A DNA stretch of 64,000 nt from Endozoicomonas sp. SCSIO W0465 (GCF_023716865.1 NZ_CP092417.1:2272001-2336000), one strand, 5' to 3'; positions 45,246 to 54,334 are shown, counted from the first letter of the stretch. Numbers and translations are program-made. Notes: generated by a model not told the origin, from the letters alone.

Positions 45246-46142
45246 ATGGCAATAAACTGGTATCCCGGCCATATGTACAAGGCCAAAAAAGAGATCCGTG
45301 AAGTGATACCAAAAATGGATCTGATTATTGAGGTGCTGGACGCCCGACTTCCCTTCAGCAGTGAGAACCCGATGGTTGCATCCCTGCGCAAGGACACCCC
45401 CTGTATCAAGATTTTGAACAAGAGTGACCTGGCAGATCCGGCGGTAACCCGGCAGTGGGTAGACCACATCAACCGCACTTCTGGCATGAAGGCCATTGCC
45501 GTTAATCTGAAACAGCCGGACAAAATTCGCAGTATCCTGAATATGGCCCCTGCCCTGGTGCCTGAACGAAACCTGGATGTCAGCCAGCTGAAGGCCATCA
45601 TTGTGGGTATTCCCAATGTGGGTAAGTCCACTACTATCAATATTCTGGCCAGTCGAACGGTTGCCAAAACCGGTAATGAGCCGGCAGTCACCAAGCAGCA
45701 GCAGAGAATCAAACTGCCCAATAACATGGTCTTGCTGGACACCCCCGGCTTCCTCTGGCCAAAGCTTGAGCCGGAGGATTGCGGCTATCGTCTGGCCATC
45801 AGTGGGGCCATTAAAAGCACAGTAATTGAGTTTGAAGACATTGCCATGTATCTGGCCGAGTTCATGATGCGGCATTACCCGGATGCTCTCCTGCAGCGCT
45901 ACCAGCTGAAAGAAATCCCGCAAACCGGTATCGAGCTGTTTGATAGTATTGGTCAGCGTCGGGGCTGTATGCGCAGGGGAGGCATTGCCGATACTCATAA
46001 AGTTGCAGAAATTCTGATCAATGAATTCCGGGATGGCCAGCTGGGTCGCATTAGCCTGGAAACACCGGAAATGATTGAAGCCCAGCTGAAGGCCATGGAA
46101 GCAGCAAAAAAGGCAAGCGAAGCAGAACAGGCTAACGAATAA
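45246..46142 (+). CDS. ylqF: Ribosome biogenesis GTPase YlqF/RbgA
   Basis: A 298-residue circularly permuted GTPase. The order of motifs is G4 LNKSDLAD (about 57-64), then G1 GIPNVGKSTT (121-130), then G3 LLDTPGF (164-169). The N-terminal INWYPGHMYKAKKEI is a family signature, and the C-terminal domain ends with a helical RNA-binding-like region. RbgA/YlqF acts in late 50S subunit assembly. The gene is divergent from the SET-like gene over a 190-bp gap. Confidence 0.95.
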   Translation: MAINWYPGHMYKAKKEIREVIPKMDLIIEVLDARLPFSSENPMVASLRKDTPCIKILNKSDLADPAVTRQWVDHINRTSGMKAIAVNLKQPDKIRSILNMAPALVPERNLDVSQLKAIIVGIPNVGKSTTINILASRTVAKTGNEPAVTKQQQRIKLPNNMVLLDTPGFLWPKLEPEDCGYRLAISGAIKSTVIEFEDIAMYLAEFMMRHYPDALLQRYQLKEIPQTGIELFDSIGQRRGCMRRGGIADTHKVAEILINEFRDGQLGRISLETPEMIEAQLKAMEAAKKASEAEQANE

Positions 46143-46232
46143 CCGACCTCTTTACCAGACACTGTGGTTAGTGTTCGGTAGAGAGTGTTAACCTCTCAAT
46201 AATCAGACTGTTAAACAGGATTACAGGAAATA

Positions 46233-46883
46233 ATGCCGATGAAGAAGTTATTATTGGTACTGATATTTGCATTTCCGATGATGGCTTTTGCCAAAGCAAC
46301 GGACAGCACTCAAACCAAAAGCCGGTTTCAGGAAGGAACCCATTACCAGGTGGTTGAAGGGCTAACCCCATATACCAGGCCAATCGTGACCAAACTGTTT
46401 TCCATTTACTGCGGGGGGTGCTATCAGTGGGAGAAAGGGCCACTGATTCCCCTGAAAGATTGGCTGGCTCAGCAGAACATCGAGTTCAAGCAGGCACATA
46501 TGGACTTTATGGGGGCATATGCCAAACAGGCCTCTATGGCTCTGGCAATGACTCAGGGCACTCCACGCCATAACCCGGTAAAGCAGGCGCTGTTCAGTCG
46601 TATTCATGTGGAGCGCAAGGGAGACTGGCGCAATGATGCGGAATTCTTTCAGACCCTGGAAAAGGCCGGATTGAAACAGTCTGACTTCGAGGCGAACCAG
46701 AATAACCTGATGGTGATGAATACCGTGCTGGACTGGAACCGGTATGGCGAATACGTTCATGCCGTTCCCAGCTTTATGGTGAATAACCGTTACCTGATCA
46801 ATATGGGCAGCCTGAAGTCCCACGACGATCTGAATGCACTGATCACCTACCTGACCGGGCTTCCAGTGGAAGACGCAAAATAA
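46233..46883 (+). CDS. dsbA: Thiol:disulfide interchange protein DsbA, with CGGC active site
   Basis: A 216-residue periplasmic protein with signal peptide (MKKLLLVLIFAFPMMAFA). The thioredoxin-like active site reads FSIYCGGCYQWEKG with Cys at about 60 and 63, and the cis-Pro loop is HAVPSFMVNN. DsbA oxidises Cys pairs in exported proteins. The dipeptide between the cysteines is Gly-Gly rather than the common Pro-His. Start choice lies between ATG 46233 (AGGA four bases away) and 46239. The partner dsbB follows at 46949. Confidence 0.9.
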   Translation: MPMKKLLLVLIFAFPMMAFAKATDSTQTKSRFQEGTHYQVVEGLTPYTRPIVTKLFSIYCGGCYQWEKGPLIPLKDWLAQQNIEFKQAHMDFMGAYAKQASMALAMTQGTPRHNPVKQALFSRIHVERKGDWRNDAEFFQTLEKAGLKQSDFEANQNNLMVMNTVLDWNRYGEYVHAVPSFMVNNRYLINMGSLKSHDDLNALITYLTGLPVEDAK

Positions 46884-46948
46884 ATCAGGCCGATAGCTTT
46901 CCGGTCTCCGATTGGAAAGTCAGCGGTAACTTCTGAGGGATTCAACCA

Positions 46949-47524
46949 TTGACGGATAAACAGAACTCCAAAAGCCTCTTTCAACATTTGCAAGACAGCC
47001 CCCTGCAAACCATCCATGGCTGGCAGAATTTACGGGTCACCTGGCTCATTATGTTTGCCACAGCACTCTTTCTGGAACTGTGTGCCCTGGGTTTTCAGTA
47101 TCTTTTGCACATGGACCCCTGTGAGCGCTGTGTTTATCAACGGCTTGCCGTGCTGGCGTTGATGTTGGCTCCATTGGTTATCATCATTGCACCAACCCGG
47201 CTGGTTTTCAGAATCTCAGGGTACAGTCTCTGGATGGTCGGTGCACTGTATGGGTTGAAGGAAGCCATTGCTCAAACCGCAGACTACGCTGAGTTTAATC
47301 CGTTTACTTCCAGCTGCAGCTTCCGACCGGTCTTCCCTTTTGACCTGCCACTTTATGAGTGGTGGCCTTCCATGTTTATGCCTACTGGAATCTGTGGTGC
47401 CGATGACTGGACTTTCCTGATATTGAATATGGCCGAGTGGATGGTAATGATTTTCTCAATTTACCTGCTGGCAGCTGCCACCTGCATAATCAGTTCGTTG
47501 TATTGTACGATCGCAAGAAAATAA
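46949..47524 (+). CDS. dsbB: Disulfide bond formation protein DsbB
   Basis: A 191-residue inner-membrane quinone reductase with four helices. The first Cys pair is MDPCERCVYQRLA (58 and 61), and the second is SSCSF with PTGICGADDW (123 and 149). WWPSMFMPTGICGADDWTFL fits the DsbB periplasmic loop. It reoxidises DsbA and passes electrons to quinones. The start is TTG 46949. With dsbA 65 bp upstream, it forms a dedicated oxidising pair. Confidence 0.92.
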   Translation: MTDKQNSKSLFQHLQDSPLQTIHGWQNLRVTWLIMFATALFLELCALGFQYLLHMDPCERCVYQRLAVLALMLAPLVIIIAPTRLVFRISGYSLWMVGALYGLKEAIAQTADYAEFNPFTSSCSFRPVFPFDLPLYEWWPSMFMPTGICGADDWTFLILNMAEWMVMIFSIYLLAAATCIISSLYCTIARK

Positions 47525-47631
47525 GGGGGGGTAAAAGTACTCCATGAAAGCAATATCCGCATTCCTGAGGATATCTCGATTCTCAGCATCAAACGATATC
47601 AACAGTCTGTTTTGTCTTCCCACCACTATTC

Positions 47632-47672
47632 ATGAGAACCTGTGAGAGAGCGGTCACCATAGGTTCTCTCAT
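47632..47672. other. Hairpin in the dsbB downstream region
   Basis: ATGAGAACCT and AGGTTCTCTCAT pair with a two-base bulge around a 19-base loop. No T-run follows, so a terminator is uncertain; an RNA processing or attenuation structure is as likely. Confidence 0.3.
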
Positions 47673-47704
47673 AGCTCAACCATAGCCCGGCCTTGTTTTA
47701 CTAA

Positions 47705-48812
47705 CTGAAGTTACGCAGCTAACAGCTCTCTCAGCTGCCCCAACGAAGCTTTCAGCCCTGCCATATAGATTTTGGCTCTGAGCTGAAAGTGATTCAGATT
47801 TACTTTCAATGACAATACTTCCAACCTGAAGGCTGAGTAAATTGAAAGAAAGATATGATTACTCTGTGTTCTCACAGTATGCGCCGGTGACTTGGCCATT
47901 GACGCATTCGATTTCAGCGTTTTATGGAAGACCTCGACTTTCCACCGTTTCTCGTAGATTGCCTTGAGAGTCTCGGCATCACAGTCAAGATCGCTGCAAA
48001 CCAGATAGAGAATGCCTGTGCTTCCGTCTTTGTTTTTAAAGACCTGACGGTATAGCAGAACAGGGAAATCGACACCTGCTATCCACCCTTGTACAGGCTT
48101 ATCTTCTGAAAAATCAACAGTATCTATACGCTGTGAACGGCCTTGTAATTTGTCGTCCAGACTGAGGGATACCTTGCGGTTTGACTTCATCGCCATCAGG
48201 AAATGTTTATTACAGTCGTGTCGAATAAACATCATATTGTCGTTTGAGCAAAACCAGCTATCTGCAAGGACATAGCGGAACATAAGCTGGTTATGGCAGC
48301 AAATCATCAGCATCTCCCGCATCATTTCATTTTTGGTTTGCTCTGCATATCGTCTTACCTTTTTTGTCTTCAAGTCGGTGTACAGGATGGTTTTCTCGAT
48401 CAATTTATAGGCGACAGGAATCGACGCATCTCCGGCATGGTAGTGTGCATTGAGCAGATTTATACCTTTCACGGTGCGATTTTTTGTATGATCAAAATGC
48501 CAGGTGTTCAGGGCATTCTCTTTGCTGAACTGCTTTTCCTGAATCGTATCGTCAAAGATCAAAACCCCATCACTGCACTCAACCTGTCGCACGACGGGTT
48601 TAACGTAAAGCCATAAGTCACGACTGGTAAACTCATTGTTTGAAAGCAATCGGGTGAATTGGTCATGACTGTAGACATTATCCAAAAGCTCTGACACTCC
48701 CGTTGCAGTGGTCTTCCCAGACGACGACAACAGGTAGTCAGAATAAAGTTCTATGAGATCATTTTTCATGCCACCAATAATGGCTGATTTTCAGCAAGGT
48801 GCGTAACTTGAG
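47705..48812 (-). mobile_element. IS4-superfamily insertion sequence (1,108 bp)
   Basis: The ends CTGAAGTTACGCAGCT (47705) and the complement of CTCAAGTTACGCACCT (ending 48812) match at all but two positions. A 7-bp target duplication TTACTAA lies at 47698-47704 and 48813-48819. It is a different element from the one at 15021. It lies between dsbB and the papain-like gene and interrupts nothing obvious. Confidence 0.88.
47711..48769 (-). CDS. IS4-like DDE transposase
   Basis: A 352-residue transposase. The first catalytic strand is GVLIFDDTIQEKQFSKEN, the second is VLADSWFCSNDN, and the C-terminal signature is YEKRWKVEVFHKTLKSNASM (Tyr, Arg, Glu, Lys). The stop codon lies within the left terminal region. 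The frame is intact. Confidence 0.9.
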   Translation of the reverse strand: MKNDLIELYSDYLLSSSGKTTATGVSELLDNVYSHDQFTRLLSNNEFTSRDLWLYVKPVVRQVECSDGVLIFDDTIQEKQFSKENALNTWHFDHTKNRTVKGINLLNAHYHAGDASIPVAYKLIEKTILYTDLKTKKVRRYAEQTKNEMMREMLMICCHNQLMFRYVLADSWFCSNDNMMFIRHDCNKHFLMAMKSNRKVSLSLDDKLQGRSQRIDTVDFSEDKPVQGWIAGVDFPVLLYRQVFKNKDGSTGILYLVCSDLDCDAETLKAIYEKRWKVEVFHKTLKSNASMAKSPAHTVRTQSNHIFLSIYSAFRLEVLSLKVNLNHFQLRAKIYMAGLKASLGQLRELLAA

Positions 48813-48915
48813 TTACTAACCCTACCTCCAGATCACGGAACTTTTTCTGCCCGCTCCTGTCAAAAAAATGTAGGAATTGTATTGAAACAACTTTCCTGTT
48901 TTCACTCTTGGGCTT

Positions 48916-48976
48916 CGTTCGGGTTGAGCTTGTCGAAGTCCGCTGGCACCACCCTTCGACAAACTCAGGGTGAACG
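48916..48976. repeat. REP-like palindromic pair, copy 1
   Basis: CGTTCGGGTTGAGCTTGTCG and CCCTTCGACAAACTCAGGGT form long inverted arms around GTCCGCTGGCACCA. A related pair lies at 62087-62167. Both have an AATAATTTCAGGGACAATTCC-like flank. The 307-bp stretch 48813-49119 holds this repeat and the promoter region of the next gene and nothing else that I recognise. Confidence 0.8.
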
Positions 48977-49119
48977 GAAATAGGTAAATAATTCAGGGAC
49001 AATTCCAATCATTTTCATTTGCCTGAAGGTACGTTCTGAAATTGAAACTAGTGCCAGCGAACAAGGGCAATGGATAATTGTGAATTAGAATATCAACACA
49101 CTATGGATAGGTCCTAAAT

Positions 49120-50079
49120 ATGATTACAGAAATTTCAACTGTATCTGGTTCGAGTGATCCGGCTCCATTGCAAGATCCCCGGACTGATGCACATCAAGAC
49201 AGCACCCAAAAGGCGTGGGGACCACGGTTTATAGGGTTGTCCGCCGTTGCCATAGGAGGCTTGGCAGTTGCAAAGTGCCTGAACCATGGCACGCAATGTT
49301 CCATACCGCGTTCGCTTTTAAACTACGCAGTATGGCAGTTACCGACCCTTATTGGTTACCTTGCCACGAAGCCAATGAGCTTCACTGAACCGTTCCTTGA
49401 ACTCGCCCAGTCGCTTCGCAGCATGGTTAAAGAAGAAATGGGCATTCCATCGGATCAAGGTATTTGTGCAGCAACATCTGCAGTTTGGCTGACTACACCT
49501 GACGCTTTTAAGGAAAGCCCAAAAGTCGACCTTGTTACTCACATATACGATGGTAACAAGCTTAAAGAGGCGATTAAACTCATTTACCCCGGATACCAAA
49601 GCGGTGATTTCCAAATAGACCTGGAGAGTTTTAATCATTACCTTTTACAGCATAATGTTAAAAATATTGACCGATTTTTAATACCAGCAAAACTTTGTGA
49701 ACAGCTTGGTGCTTACGATAATCCAGCTAAAGCAAGAGAAGAAGCCCAAAGAGCGGTAGAGTCTCAACTGGAACATATGAAAACAGTAAACGTAAAATCT
49801 GTAGACTCTTTCCCTCTTGAGCAGCTTGCAGTTGGTGAAAGTTTTATCTGCATAATGGTAGGTAACCTTCAACAAGGCGAAGCCACATCTCACATGCTCA
49901 CCTTGACCAGGACAGCAAATGGGTTTGTTATGTTTGAACCCACAATGGGAGTTCCATCGACCATCAAAAACCTGGATGAATGCAAGAGGGTGTTGGAGAA
50001 ATTGGAAAGTATCTATAGCAAGAGTTTCTACCAGTTTACCCGGTACAGCAGTGCTACCCCTGATGGATCAAGTGAATAG
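49120..50079 (+). CDS. Orphan protein with papain-like (YopT/C58-type) cysteine peptidase pattern
   Basis: A 319-residue protein. The candidate catalytic Cys lies in DQGICAATSAVWLTTPDAF (Cys 116), the His in EATSHMLTLTRTANGFVM (His 258), and the acidic residue in FEPTMGVPS (Glu 273), the usual Cys-His-Asp/Glu order of papain-like YopT/C58 peptidases, whose family patterns are GxCxGLS, GHAVA and FDPN. A single hydrophobic stretch (RFIGLSAVAIGGLAVAKC, residues 36-53) lies near the N-terminus. Similarity is limited to these motifs. An AGG lies eight bases before the ATG. A secreted effector role is an inference. Confidence 0.55.
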   Translation: MITEISTVSGSSDPAPLQDPRTDAHQDSTQKAWGPRFIGLSAVAIGGLAVAKCLNHGTQCSIPRSLLNYAVWQLPTLIGYLATKPMSFTEPFLELAQSLRSMVKEEMGIPSDQGICAATSAVWLTTPDAFKESPKVDLVTHIYDGNKLKEAIKLIYPGYQSGDFQIDLESFNHYLLQHNVKNIDRFLIPAKLCEQLGAYDNPAKAREEAQRAVESQLEHMKTVNVKSVDSFPLEQLAVGESFICIMVGNLQQGEATSHMLTLTRTANGFVMFEPTMGVPSTIKNLDECKRVLEKLESIYSKSFYQFTRYSSATPDGSSE

Positions 50080-50224
50080 ATGAAATATATCTTTTAAAGT
50101 TGATTGGGGAGCTTAGGGTTTACCTTTAATAAGTTCCCCGTTGACGTTCAATTCATAAAAAGCGTAATTAAAATAGTCAGTGTCTTTGAAAAGACAGTTG
50201 AATTAATCTGTTTTTCAGAGACTT

Positions 50225-50866
50225 TTATGTGATTGAGTCTTTGAGCTTTCCTTTTTCTGCCTGATCAATACTGTGGTAACCGGACCAGACTCTGAGAGCC
50301 GCAGTTAACATGCAAATGGCGGCAAACCCCAGGGCAAGTTGTGGAAAATAACCGGGCAGCAAACAGAAAAGAATAAAGAGGAAAATGGTCTCTGTTCCTT
50401 CTGCCAGCCCCCCCAGGTAATACAGGGATTTATGTTTGAAGTTTGGGTCAGGAAGCTGATGTTTCTCAGCCATGATGGCATAGGCAAGAAAGCTGGCTCC
50501 GGTGCCCATAAATGAAAAAATAAGGACGCAGGCGGCGACCGCATTTTTTGCCGGTGCCGCCAGGGCAAATCCAAGAACGATGCCGGAATAGAAAATAAAA
50601 TCCAGCGTAATATCCAGAAATCCGCCCGCGTCTGAGGGGCTGGCCAGCCTGGCCAGTGCCCCATCAAGACCGTCCATGATCCGGTTGCCAAGAATCAGCA
50701 GCAAAGCCAGTGAGTAGTACTCACTGGCCAGCAAAGGGAGTGCTATCATGCCGATCAGAAAACCGGTGATGGTTACCTGGTTCGGCTTGATACCATGACG
50801 TTTCAACCATAACGCAGTGAGCTTCAGCGCTGGCTGAATAAGTGGCGTTGTCCATTTATCGAGCAT
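50225..50866 (-). CDS. CDP-alcohol phosphatidyltransferase family membrane protein
   Basis: The signature DGLDGALARLASPSDAGGFL then DITLDF matches the CDP-OH-phosphotransferase motif with metal-binding Asp residues. Several membrane helices follow (FIFYSGIVLGFALAAPA, TIFLFILFCLLPGYFPQLAL). Such enzymes move a phosphatidyl group from CDP-diacylglycerol to an alcohol; the alcohol is unknown. The start is taken as ATG 50866 (MLDKWTTPLIQ), because the 30 upstream codons to 50956 lie in a palindromic repeat. The product would then have 213 residues. Confidence 0.85.
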   Translation of the reverse strand: MLDKWTTPLIQPALKLTALWLKRHGIKPNQVTITGFLIGMIALPLLASEYYSLALLLILGNRIMDGLDGALARLASPSDAGGFLDITLDFIFYSGIVLGFALAAPAKNAVAACVLIFSFMGTGASFLAYAIMAEKHQLPDPNFKHKSLYYLGGLAEGTETIFLFILFCLLPGYFPQLALGFAAICMLTAALRVWSGYHSIDQAEKGKLKDSIT

Positions 50867-50867
50867 G

Positions 50868-51078
50868 TAAGTAGCTAACCATATGAAATCATATATTTCT
50901 GGCTCCTTGTGCCGGCACTCCCGGCAACTGCTCCTGCGTTGCTCTAGCTCCTGCATCCATGCAGTCGTGCTTCGTTACAACTCCGGTCACATAGCTACGG
51001 CTATGCTCCCTCCGTTGTGCCTCGCATAGTACCAGCCCAAGTAGCCAGAAATATTCGATTCCATATGGCCAGCTACTT
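50868..51078. repeat. MITE-like element with 37-bp inverted ends
   Basis: The arms 50868-50904 and 51042-51078 match at 32 of 37 positions when one is inverted (outer end TAAGTAGCT, inner end ATATTTCTGGCT). The 137-bp interior has smaller palindromes such as TGCATCCATGCA and CATAGCTACGGCTATG. No gene lies in it. A direct target duplication is not obvious. The rest of 51079-51318 is the promoter region of the next gene. Confidence 0.75.
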
Positions 51079-51318
51079 AATATTAGAAGGCAGTGTTTGT
51101 AAACGGTATGATCGCATCATACCGCTCGCCTTTCCCTGTGCCAAACAGCTTCTTCAGATGTTTGGCAGTGGACTTATTGAGGATGGAGCAAAAGTTTGCC
51201 TGTTTGTTTGTTATGTTTTTTTGGCTTGTGTATAGTCCTGCCGTTCAGTTATTCAGAATAAGGCTTATCCTTTTAATTAAGGTGGCGGTTAGTAACGGTC
51301 AAGAAAGGGTGGATAGCT

Positions 51319-52089
51319 TTGCATCCCGACAGTGGCAAGCTCAGGGTTATACGCCATAACCCGAAACGAGATCAGTTAATTCGATTTTTTCTATTGATAT
51401 TTATTGCTTTGCTGGGTGGCTTTGCCTATTGGTATGGTGGTAACCACGCAGGCCAGACTCTGGAACAGGTTCGGCAGCAGAATATCAGCCTGGAAAGCAA
51501 AGCCAGCGTTTTACAGGAAGAGAATAACGAGCTCAGGCAGCGTTTGGCGATTCTGGAAAGTGCCAGCAAGATGGATCGTGCAGCGGTCAATAACGTCCGC
51601 TTGCTAGTGAGAAAGCTTGAGGAAGAGAAAGAGCAGTTGCATAAAGAGCTGACCTTTTTCAAGAGCATCCTGGCTCCGGAAGATATGTCGACCGGTGTTC
51701 GGGTCGCTGACTTTAGTCTGCTTGAGGGAGATGAATCCGGTCAGTACCGGCTTCGACTGGTTATTTCCCAGGTGGCGAGAAGTAACCCGTTTCTGAAAGG
51801 AACGCTATCGGTATCGCTGATTGGCGAGAAAGATGGCAAGGTGCAGACCCTACCGCTGCAACAGCTGGTAGAGTCAGATCAGATCACCACACGTTTGGGA
51901 TTTCGCTACTTTCAGGCTCTGCCAAGTGACAGAGAGTATCTTGACATCTCTATACCAGAAGGTTTTCAGCCGGCAGAGGTCAAGGTGGTGGTGCAGATCA
52001 CCAGCGGAATCAGACAGAGTTTTGAACAAATTTATCTATGGGATAAGGAGCTGTTAGCGGATGTTCGGCAAGAGCAAAACAGCGGGTAA
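51319..52089 (+). CDS. DUF6776-like membrane-anchored coiled-coil protein
   Basis: A 256-residue protein starting with TTG 51319. A single N-terminal membrane helix (LIRFFLLIFIALLGGFAYWY) is followed by a coiled coil (QQNISLESKASVLQEENNEL to KLEEEKEQLHKELTFFKS) and a beta-rich periplasmic domain (YRLRLVISQVARSNPFLKGT). This is the layout of DUF6776 proteins, often found before bactofilin genes in gammaproteobacteria. It overlaps the bactofilin start by 29 bases, indicating co-translation and perhaps a shared role in cell-shape or envelope scaffolding. Confidence 0.8.
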   Translation: MHPDSGKLRVIRHNPKRDQLIRFFLLIFIALLGGFAYWYGGNHAGQTLEQVRQQNISLESKASVLQEENNELRQRLAILESASKMDRAAVNNVRLLVRKLEEEKEQLHKELTFFKSILAPEDMSTGVRVADFSLLEGDESGQYRLRLVISQVARSNPFLKGTLSVSLIGEKDGKVQTLPLQQLVESDQITTRLGFRYFQALPSDREYLDISIPEGFQPAEVKVVVQITSGIRQSFEQIYLWDKELLADVRQEQNSG

Positions 52090-52510
52090 CGTCGTGGATA
52101 AACAGGGCAGTACGACTCTTATATCGTCAGAAACCATCATTGACGGTGATATTCACTTTTGCGGTACCGTTCATATCGAAGGGCGTGTTAAAGGTAATGT
52201 TTCAGCAGACCAGGGCCTGTTGACCATTGCTCACAACGGTAGTGTGGAAGGTAATGTTCGTGTCCAGAGAGTGGTGGTTGATGGACATGTTCGTGGTAAT
52301 GTTTATGCCGAAGAACATCTGGAGCTTGCTTCCAGGGCAGTGATTACCGGTAATGTGTTTTACAACGTCATAGAGATGACGAAAGGGGCCCAGGTGAATG
52401 GTAATCTTGAGCATCACGCAAACGGTGTGCCTGTTGGACCGCAACCTCTGCTGGAGCGTTCAGACGACAAAGTGCCCGCAGGTGAAGTGATTGACGTTGT
52501 GGAAAGTTGA
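52061..52510 (+). CDS. Bactofilin (polymer-forming cytoskeletal protein)
   Basis: A 149-residue protein with the right-handed beta-helix pattern of bactofilins, with repeats of G-x-V-x-G-N: IDGDIHFCGTVHIEGRVKGN, VEGNVRVQRVVVDGHVRGNV, LASRAVITGNVFYNVIEMTK. Short polar tails flank the core. Bactofilins form membrane-associated filaments that guide peptidoglycan enzymes. The start lies inside the previous gene. Confidence 0.92.
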   Translation: MFGKSKTAGNVVDKQGSTTLISSETIIDGDIHFCGTVHIEGRVKGNVSADQGLLTIAHNGSVEGNVRVQRVVVDGHVRGNVYAEEHLELASRAVITGNVFYNVIEMTKGAQVNGNLEHHANGVPVGPQPLLERSDDKVPAGEVIDVVES

Positions 52511-52599
52511 CTGTAATAGTTGGTTAATCAGATAATGGCCGACTGAAAAGTAAATGACGGGTCGTTGCCTTGACATAAGACAACGGCACGGGAGGGTCA

Positions 52600-52953
52600 A
52601 TGAGCGTAGTAGAAACAGTGATACCGGAGCCAATCAGTGTTACGGAAGCTGCTGCCCGCAGGGTAAGTGAATTGCTGGCAGATGAGACCGAAGAGAATCA
52701 AAGGCTCCGGGTATATGTTACCGGTGGAGGTTGTTCCGGTTTTCAGTATGGCTTTACGTTTGACAGCAGTCTTGCTGATGATGACACCCTGATTATCAAA
52801 GATGACGCATCCGTTGTGGTTGATTCCCTGAGTTACCAGTATCTGGTGGGCGCAGAGATTGACTATGAAGAGGGACTGGAAGGTTCCCGTTTTCTGGTAA
52901 AAAACCCGAATGCCAAGTCTACCTGTGGCTGTGGGTCATCGTTCTCGATATGA
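52600..52953 (+). CDS. erpA: A-type iron-sulfur carrier ErpA
   Basis: A 117-residue A-type carrier. The three ligand cysteines are VTGGGCSGFQYGF (Cys 45) and STCGCGSSFSI (Cys 109 and 111). It delivers Fe-S clusters to apoproteins, in E. coli to isoprenoid-synthesis enzymes. GGGAGG lies close before the ATG. The location near anmK and tyrS is like that in Pseudomonas, which favours ErpA over IscA. Confidence 0.92.
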   Translation: MSVVETVIPEPISVTEAAARRVSELLADETEENQRLRVYVTGGGCSGFQYGFTFDSSLADDDTLIIKDDASVVVDSLSYQYLVGAEIDYEEGLEGSRFLVKNPNAKSTCGCGSSFSI

Positions 52954-53070
52954 ACGAATAGCCTGAAACATTCGTCAGGACAACCGCAAAGAGCACGAAG
53001 AATACAAAGGAAAACTTTCTCCTGTGTTTTCTCGTCATTTTTGCTGTTTACAGGTCTTAAAAAAGGGTAC

Positions 53071-54009
53071 TCATACCAGCTGGTCCATAGAAGCTTTAAG
53101 GGTGTTTGCAGAGTGTTGAATACCCGCGAGTTCCCCTTCATCCAGTTTGGGGGCAATAATATTCTCCACTCCATCACTGCCAATCACGGCTGGCAGGCTC
53201 AGGCAGATGTCTCTGATGCCGTACTCACCATTTAGCCGAACCGATACCGGGAGAACACTTCGCTGATTATTGCGTACCATGCGAATGATGTAGGCAATAA
53301 CCAGACCAATAGCCCAGTTGGTATAGCCTTTGTTGGCAATTATCTCGTAAGCGGCTCTTATGACCCTGGTGACAACAGCTGCCAGAGCTTCCTGGTTGTA
53401 TTCACGACCATTAATCGTATTGCCTTTGATGGCCAGTCCGGCAATGGCGGCTGAACTCCAAACGGTGACTTCAGAGTCGCCGTGTTCCCCGAGAATATAA
53501 GCGTGAATAGACTGGGGTGAGACATCATAGTAGTCGGCAAGAAGGGTTCGCAAACGGGAGGTATCCAGCAGGGTTCCGGTGCCAATTACCAGATTATTGG
53601 GACGATGACTCAGGCTTTGCATGGCATGGGTGAGAATATCTACCGGGTTGCTGGCAATCAGTAACATGGCTTCCGGTGCGTGCTGATCAAGCTCACTGGC
53701 AATGGTTTCCAGGACTTTGATGTTCCGCTGCAGCAGTTGCAGTCGGCTTTCATCCGGGCTGGACTGACTGACACCGGCGCAGATGACGATAACTCCCGCG
53801 CCTTTGAGGCTGGAAAAGTCACCGGCGGTAACCTCGCAGCGCCCAACCAGTGGCTGGCCATGCATCAAGTCCAGTGCTTCACCATGGGCTCTGTCATGGT
53901 TTTTATCGACAAGAACAATTTCATTGGCCAGCTTTTGTTGAAACAGGGAGTAGGCTGCCGCCATACCAACAAAGCCCGTGCCGATAATGCCAATTTTGTT
54001 CATATTCAT
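53071..54009 (-). CDS. ldh: L-lactate dehydrogenase (LDH/MDH family)
   Basis: The start is ATG 54009 (MNMNKIGIIGTGFVGMAAAY) with the NAD-binding GxGxxG; a longer frame reaches 54117. The substrate loop CAGVSQSSPDESRLQLLQRN has Gln at the specificity site, which indicates lactate rather than malate (Arg). TGTLLDTSRLRTLLA and the catalytic LGEHGDSEVTVWS follow. It interconverts pyruvate and L-lactate with NADH. It is monocistronic and convergent with erpA. Confidence 0.92.
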   Translation of the reverse strand: MNMNKIGIIGTGFVGMAAAYSLFQQKLANEIVLVDKNHDRAHGEALDLMHGQPLVGRCEVTAGDFSSLKGAGVIVICAGVSQSSPDESRLQLLQRNIKVLETIASELDQHAPEAMLLIASNPVDILTHAMQSLSHRPNNLVIGTGTLLDTSRLRTLLADYYDVSPQSIHAYILGEHGDSEVTVWSSAAIAGLAIKGNTINGREYNQEALAAVVTRVIRAAYEIIANKGYTNWAIGLVIAYIIRMVRNNQRSVLPVSVRLNGEYGIRDICLSLPAVIGSDGVENIIAPKLDEGELAGIQHSANTLKASMDQLV

Positions 54010-54334
54010 GGTGAGTGCCTGTGCCTTTGAAGTGTGCTCTGTCAACAATAAGCTGAGATGGGCGCATTCATCAGGAAAGTGAGGAGTGAGTGAAGTGGCT
54101 AATACATAATAAACCAAAAGTAGCTCTGTAATATGAGCCAGCCTCAGGACAAAGCTGTATAGAATTAATCTAGTCTTACTTTGTTGTATTTGGTAGGAAC
54201 TGGCGAAAAGTAACTTTAGACTTTATCTTGAACTCCATAGGTAAGTGGATAAATATTTTATCAGACGTTTTATTTTGGTTTTTTTGATGCTTATTTCATG
54301 AAAATAAAACCGATAATCAGGTAGATAAATTACT

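Noticed and set aside
50867..50956. Longer N-terminus of the phosphatidyltransferase
   Set aside because: These codons lie in a palindromic repeat and lack membrane or family features.
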